DNA of 64,000 bases. Origin: Ulva prolifera (Eukaryota; Chlorophyta; Ulvophyceae; Ulvales; Ulvaceae). Made by a program: the position numbers and the translations under genes. This document shows, in pieces, positions 59,111 through 64,000 of this stretch. A model generated the notes under the pieces. The model made no database searches and was not told the DNA's origin. It saw only the letters and a program-made list of their open reading frames with translations. The DNA is taken from the NCBI GenBank assembly GCA_023078555.1, contig CM041200.1:2550001-2614000 (forward strand), in the 5' to 3' direction. Each line of letters starts with the position of its first letter. Position 1 is the first letter of the stretch.

Positions 59111-60996
59111 TTAAGCGACCGTAGCAGAGCGGCCCAGTATCCTGCCAGGATTTCCGGCCCTCCCACCCCGTGCCCCGTCACATCGGTGCTGTATGAGCTA
59201 CGAAAGAATCGCGTTTGTACAAATACAAATGCAAAATGGTGCTTGTGTGTACGAGGCTGGCAAAGTGCTTGGTTGGCAGCTAAGGCTTGCTGTACCCTGT
59301 GACCGATCTTTGACAGTAGGTGTGACCAGGGCATTCCATTCATTTGCCAAGGCTTGTCTCGGCATGGTGCAGTGACTGCGCTCCTGAAGCCTCTACCGAG
59401 ACTGCACCAGTGTGGCTGTGCAGTATCCATCTTCTTCAGGGAGTGCGGGATGCGTGTTCTGTCCATGTACACGTAGAGCAAGGACCTAGCCTGAAATTAT
59501 CAGGAGCGTAATGATGTGCTTGCAGGCTTCCATTTTCAATAATTCGATATCAGAATGCCAACACGATGTTGATGTGTACGCGATTGGCTGTCACACAGTC
59601 TCGTGAAGCCTGACGCTCGGCAGTGATACTGTGGGCGCTAAGCAGTAACAGCTATTCAGATTCATGATGCTTGATGCATCAGCGTGCTTCATAGATCAAC
59701 CTCCCACTCCAAACGGACACATTGCCTGCCCTTGGGTGCATTGCTTAGCAACATCCCAACGCTCTTTGACGCCGCACTTGCTGGTGAAACGGACTGCATG
59801 TCGGTGCACATGTGTGCGAATTGTATTTCTGTAAAACTGCTGGCTCACGCACCGTGTGCAGATCACATGCCTGGAGAACTCTGTGGCGGACCAAGCTCAG
59901 GGCCAGTCTCGCTACGCATGTGTGCGTTTTCCGTGGGCACGGCTGGATCGAACAGATATCTCGGAGGTGTGCAAAGTGGCCGTAGGCGTCGCAGTACAAT
60001 CCCGGATTATCGCAGCGACGTTCTGCCATCGGTCGCAGCGTGTACGTCAAAGTCCCACAACATGAGTGTATCAAAGGCGTAAATGAGACATTGTTGCCCA
60101 CGCGGAGCACTGGAGTAGTCAGGCAAACAAAGTCGCAAATATGAGTGATCTGCGCTAGGCAGCCGGCCGGCCAACGCAGCGTTGCACCGCTGGCATGCCC
60201 TCTCCCATTTTTGATTCCAAGAACCAAGAATGACGCATTTCAGGTATGGAAGATGCCGACGCGGGGCACCCGCTGCTGCTGTACGTGTGACACACCGGCT
60301 TGCAGGCATCTCGCGATGTGAGGTTGATCGCGAAACCTCTACGAAGGGCCGTATGTGTCGAGATGTCCACGAACCTGTCATTTTGAATGTGTTTACGCAT
60401 GATCGTGCTGTGCTGTTTGGAGAGTTCGACTGCTGTGGCATGGGCGTCGCATGCTTTACGTACGTGATACCTGACACAGACTCCGCAGAGCGCAGCGCGC
60501 GAGCCAATGCTGCCATGTTTCCCATCGATCACACCACGCCATGTCGAACTTAGCTGTGTACGGTGTGGCCCTAATGCAAGCTCTGCCAACAAGCAAGGAA
60601 TCATTCATTAATATTTTGTTCCTCTTCGACACAGAGCCGCGACAGATTGCCCCGTCATGGGCATGGGCTGGCGCCGGAGTGATCCAAGTATGCAAGCCCA
60701 CACAGGACATGCCATGCAAAGAGCTGTGGCAATTCGACGCTGTGACGGGAGACTTGTCTGAAGTTACTTGAGAGCACGCTGAGTGCAAGCAGCTGAGTCC
60801 ACGCGGCTCTGCCCTTGTAACACGGTGACACCTGGCTTGGGTGCTCATGAGGCCAGCGATCCTCCTCTGCATCCAACGCCCCCCAAACACCAACACATAT
60901 CAATCTGAATGAGCACTGCACCATGCCCACAACGGCATCGACCTCTCATGGCCTGCCTTGTGGCACCCTGCAGCACCCTCGCATCTTGCTTGCAGG
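59111..60996. other. Spacer between the two surface-protein paralogues
   Basis: About 1.9 kb with no recognised gene. Frames at 60230-60553 and 60541-60771 (+) and 60155-60604 (-) are open but have no homology. The promoter of copy B should lie next to 60997. Confidence 0.3.
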
Positions 60997-62614
60997 ATGG
61001 TGATGCTGTGTGCTGTGCTGGGTCTCGTGGGGGTCTCTTGCGCGGCGGCGCAACGCGCAGGTGCGCGCTACCCTGAAGCAACAGCAATGCTGCAGTGCTG
61101 CTGCGCACCATGTCTTTCCTGATGCCAGCTGGTGCCGCAGGCTGGTGCCGGCCCCCTCTGATAGGGCCCTGTTTCGTCGATGCTCTTGCCCATGCCGCCT
61201 CGTCCATGACACACGTAGATCTAGGGCTGTGCCTGGCCAGACTGCGGTGTTGTACGGTTACATGGGTTCCGGTTTGCGATGGCGTGCGCTGCCTGAGGTG
61301 CTACCTGCCTAACGTTGCCCATGCAAACACAGAGCACGTATACATGGTTGCCCCCACAGGCGCCGCCACAAAGGCGAACGCGACCTTAATTGAGGACCTG
61401 GACGAGCTGGACCCCCCTTTCAAGGCATGGACGGGCATCGACTATGGCCCCCTGCAGTCGCCGCCCCCCCGCGTGAACATCACTAACATGACCGGCATCT
61501 TTGTCGAGACACCGCTGGAGTGCGCCGTCCGCTGCAACGATGAGAAGCTGTGCAACGCAGCCTCCTTCTTCGGGGACAACCCCGTCGGCTCGTGGCCCTC
61601 CGGCTTCACCTGCTGGCTCAAGACCATCGGTGTGCCGTGCAAGCTGCCGGCGGACTACGAGGTCTCGGAGTTCCCGGACACCATCTTCCTGCTTGCGCAG
61701 GAGGAGGAGTGCGGTGCGGTGCTGCCTTGCAAGTCACGAGCGCCAGCCACGTTGACGAACTTGCCTGTGTGATGCTGTTTCATGCTGGGCCACCTGCGAC
61801 ACTGCGAGCCTCGGTGCTGTTCTTACTTGAGGGGGGAGCCTGCTGCACTGTGCATGCTGATGTTGAGGGGCTGCACAGCGATCGGCAGGGGTGGCATGTT
61901 GTGCGCGGCGTGCTGCAGTGGCGGCAGTGCCCAGGCCAGCGTGAGTTTATCGACCATTGGACAAAACCACGGGCTGCAAAACAGCGGACGTTTTCGTATG
62001 CTGCCCACGCTGCGTGTTCTGTGATGATCCCCCCTCGTCAAACTGCAGAGGAAGATGAGCCCTCTATCCTTGCGCCCCTCCTGTCCGCAGATGCACCTGG
62101 GCCGGATGCGGGCCCGCTGATGGCGGAGCTGGAGAATGACCCTCTGATGGCGCCACTGGAGGACTACGTTCTGGAGAATGACCCTCTGATGGCCCCGCTG
62201 GAGGACGGCCCCTTGATGGCCTCTGACGATGCTCCCCTAGATGCAATGCCACTCGCCGACGGCGGCCCAGCGCCCGCGCCTGGTGGCGGCGTCGCTGGCA
62301 TCCCCACTGCCGCACCGTTGCCCGCCGCACCCGTCGCTACGTCTGGGGGACTCATCACGGACTTTGAAGTCGGTTCAGCGCCGGCCGGTGCGTCGGGGAG
62401 ATCCCCGACTCCGCCCGCGCCGCGCGCGCAGCCCGCCATCGGTGACACTGCCCGGGCGCCCGCGCCCGGCCCAGATGATACGGACAACTTCCCTGATGCG
62501 TTCTCGCCGCAGGCAGCCTTCGGTTTGAACCGTGAAACAGGCGGATCTGGCGGCCTGCGTGCGGCCGTCGGCGCTGTCGCTGCTGCAGCTGCCGCAGTGT
62601 GCCTGATGGCTTGA
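60997..62614 (+). CDS. PAN/Apple-like secreted surface protein, probably GPI-anchored (copy B)
   Basis: Exons 60997-61060, 61360-61713 and 62049-62614 splice in phase 1 both times and give 327 residues. Exon 1 is exactly a signal peptide (MVMLCAVLGLVGVSCAAA). Exon 2 is a single Cys-rich module closely matching the second module of copy A: CAVRCNDEKLCNAASFFG, CWLKTIGVPCKLP and FLLAQEEEC. Exon 3 encodes a Pro/Ala/Asp-rich stalk with ENDPLMAPLED repeated twice (about 62130-62210), and ends in a hydrophobic tail (AAVGAVAAAAAAVCLMA) consistent with GPI attachment. Compared with copy A it lacks the first module. The fit of exon borders to protein parts is notable. Likely site: cell surface or wall; ligand unknown. 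Confidence 0.75.
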
Positions 62615-62663
62615 CAGAGCATGTTCAAGGTCAGCAGCCATGGCCCGTTTAATGGCATCATCC

Positions 62664-62698
62664 AATAAAGAATGATATGCTTGGAGGATGAGATGTAA
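62664..62698 (+). terminator. Candidate poly(A) signals of copy B
   Basis: AATAAA lies at 62664-62669 and TGTAA at 62694-62698, 50-84 bases after the stop. TGTAA is the common signal in green algae. Confidence 0.45.
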
Positions 62699-63419
62699 TA
62701 GCAGTCTAGGGACTAGCTGTAGCGTAGACGATAGGAGCAGGCGCTCCTGGTAAGTCCATGCCTCCGGCACCACTGTCAGGACTGCAGTGGAGTGCGAGAC
62801 AAGCGCGCATGGCTGCCAGCGAAGCAAGCATCTGTCGCGGTGGCTCCATGTATCGTGAAATTAGGCAGCCACAGCCACTCCGCCGGGCATGCGCAAATCG
62901 CACGCCTTGCGACGAGTACATCTGTGCTCTGGCTGCCCGTCCCTTGCGTACTGTGTGCACAGGGTAGCCTCCACGTGTGCCACGCGCTCAAGACTGGCTG
63001 GACGGCAGCTGTGGCAAACGGTCCAAATAACGTGACCAACAGCTCCGTGACCCGTCGACTGCTGCCATTCTGTGCCCTTGTGGCGGGCCTGCAGAGTGCC
63101 AGTGACGTGTGAGGTCGAGTTCGCAGCCGCACCTGGCCTCGGGGATGTGAAGCCCTGCTAGGCCGGGGCTGGACGACGCCCAAGCCGGCCAGGGCTGTCG
63201 CCAGCCCGGCTGTTGTCGTTCACTACAGGTTCATGGATGCCTTAATGTCCGACGCCTGCGGTGCGTGCTGCAGTGTGCCAGCCATGCACAGCTTGGCTCT
63301 CAATCCGAGCACCTAGGGTTAGTAAGGCTACCGCCACTGGTTTAAACTGCACTCGTTGATCCCATTGACATCACCGGCACCCACTACGCATCAGCGACCT
63401 CTTCCACAACTGAGATTGC
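62699..63419. other. Region after the surface-protein pair
   Basis: No recognised gene. A plus-strand frame at 62792-63112 is open over 106 codons with no homology. Confidence 0.3.
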
Positions 63420-63700
63420 AATGGACGGTGCATGCAGCAGTAGATGCCGTGACTGTCCTGGAAGTCTTTCGACCTGTCACTATTGCGCACCAAATGTATT
63501 TTACAAGGATAAATGCGGCGAGGCGGGCAGCACCGCGAACGAAGCAAGCAGATCAAGTACAAACCCAGACACCCACGCAACACAGCACACACACAGCACG
63601 CGCCCAGCAAACGGCGTCGCACACAGAGCCTCAGACCGCTACACACCCACGCACATACAGACACACGCCGCCACACACACGGCAGCTGTGTGCACACGGT
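63420..63700 (+). repeat. Dispersed repeat copy 2
   Basis: It contains GGCGGGCAGCACCGCGAACG (about 63521-63541), GAAGCAAGCAGA, AGACACCCACGCA, CAGCAAACG and CAGACCGC in the same order as the minus-strand copy at 55535-55790. A CA-rich tail runs to about 63680. Family unknown; no coding capacity seen. Confidence 0.55.
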
Positions 63701-64000
63701 TCGGTAGCTTGACAGGCAAAAGGGACGGCCTAGCCTGACGGCCAACCAGGCGCATCGCAGTGTTTGGCTGCACAACAGTGACGGAAAATGCTGATGTGAG
63801 GTGGCTCGAATATTGTGCCACTGGCGGCACCGCAGCCGGAGTCAACCCAGTGCAGTGCAAGCGAGCAAAGGCGCAGGCGGTCTGCGAGCTGGGGCGCCAT
63901 TCTGCCTGTGGGCTGTCCTCTGGGCGGCTGTGTCATTTCATATGCCTGGCGCGCCCAGCTCTGCCCTGATGCAAGCCAGACTACAACCAGGTTTTGGCCA

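Noticed and set aside
60155-60604. Possible gene between the two surface-protein copies
   Set aside because: Both strands are open over similar lengths and neither has recognisable homology or signal features.
63540-63700. CA-rich stretch as a simple microsatellite only
   Set aside because: Non-repetitive blocks in the same order occur at 55535-55790, so it is better described as a dispersed repeat with a CA-rich part.

Overview
The window is nuclear DNA of a eukaryote, most likely a green alga (Chlorophyta, plausibly Trebouxiophyceae; the class is inferred, not proven). Genes carry many short GT-AG introns. A plant-type phosphoglucan phosphatase (LSF2) and a plastid-type SET protein sit beside ciliary genes that land plants without motile cells have lost. 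Gene ends often carry TGTAA, the usual algal poly(A) signal. I see no prokaryotic operons, CRISPR, rRNA, tRNA or intact transposon.

Layout. 0.8-18.1 kb (+): a very divergent dynein heavy chain whose 5' end is unclear and may lie outside the window. 18.6-21.0 (+): SLC19-type vitamin transporter. 21.3-23.3 (-): SET-domain methyltransferase. 23.9-27.1 (+): aquaporin. 28.2-30.9 (+): RMI1. 31.0-32.5 (-): mitochondrial ribosomal protein uL2. 33.0-35.6 (-): IQUB. 37.3-38.6 (-): LSF2. 39.5-46.0 (-): LRRIQ1-like LRR/IQ protein. 47.4-50.2 (-): an unrecognised, largely disordered basic protein. 50.2-57.3: gene-poor, with a cluster of E2F-like sites. 57.4-62.6 (+): two tandem paralogues encoding secreted PAN/Apple-like, probably GPI-anchored surface proteins. 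Related repeats in opposite orientation lie on either side of that pair.

The genes do not form one pathway. Three of them (dynein-like, IQUB, LRRIQ1-like) are cilium or microtubule related, which suggests the organism makes or recently made motile cells. The most striking object is the dynein heavy chain. Its overall architecture is recognisable (linker, six AAA units, coiled-coil stalk, well conserved microtubule-binding domain, C-terminal domain), but the AAA1 Walker A lysine and Walker B carboxylates that power every known dynein motor are gone. AAA3 and AAA4 P-loops are lost too, and only AAA2 keeps a consensus P-loop. The reading frames stay open over thousands of codons, so it looks like a retained non-motor dynein rather than a decaying copy.
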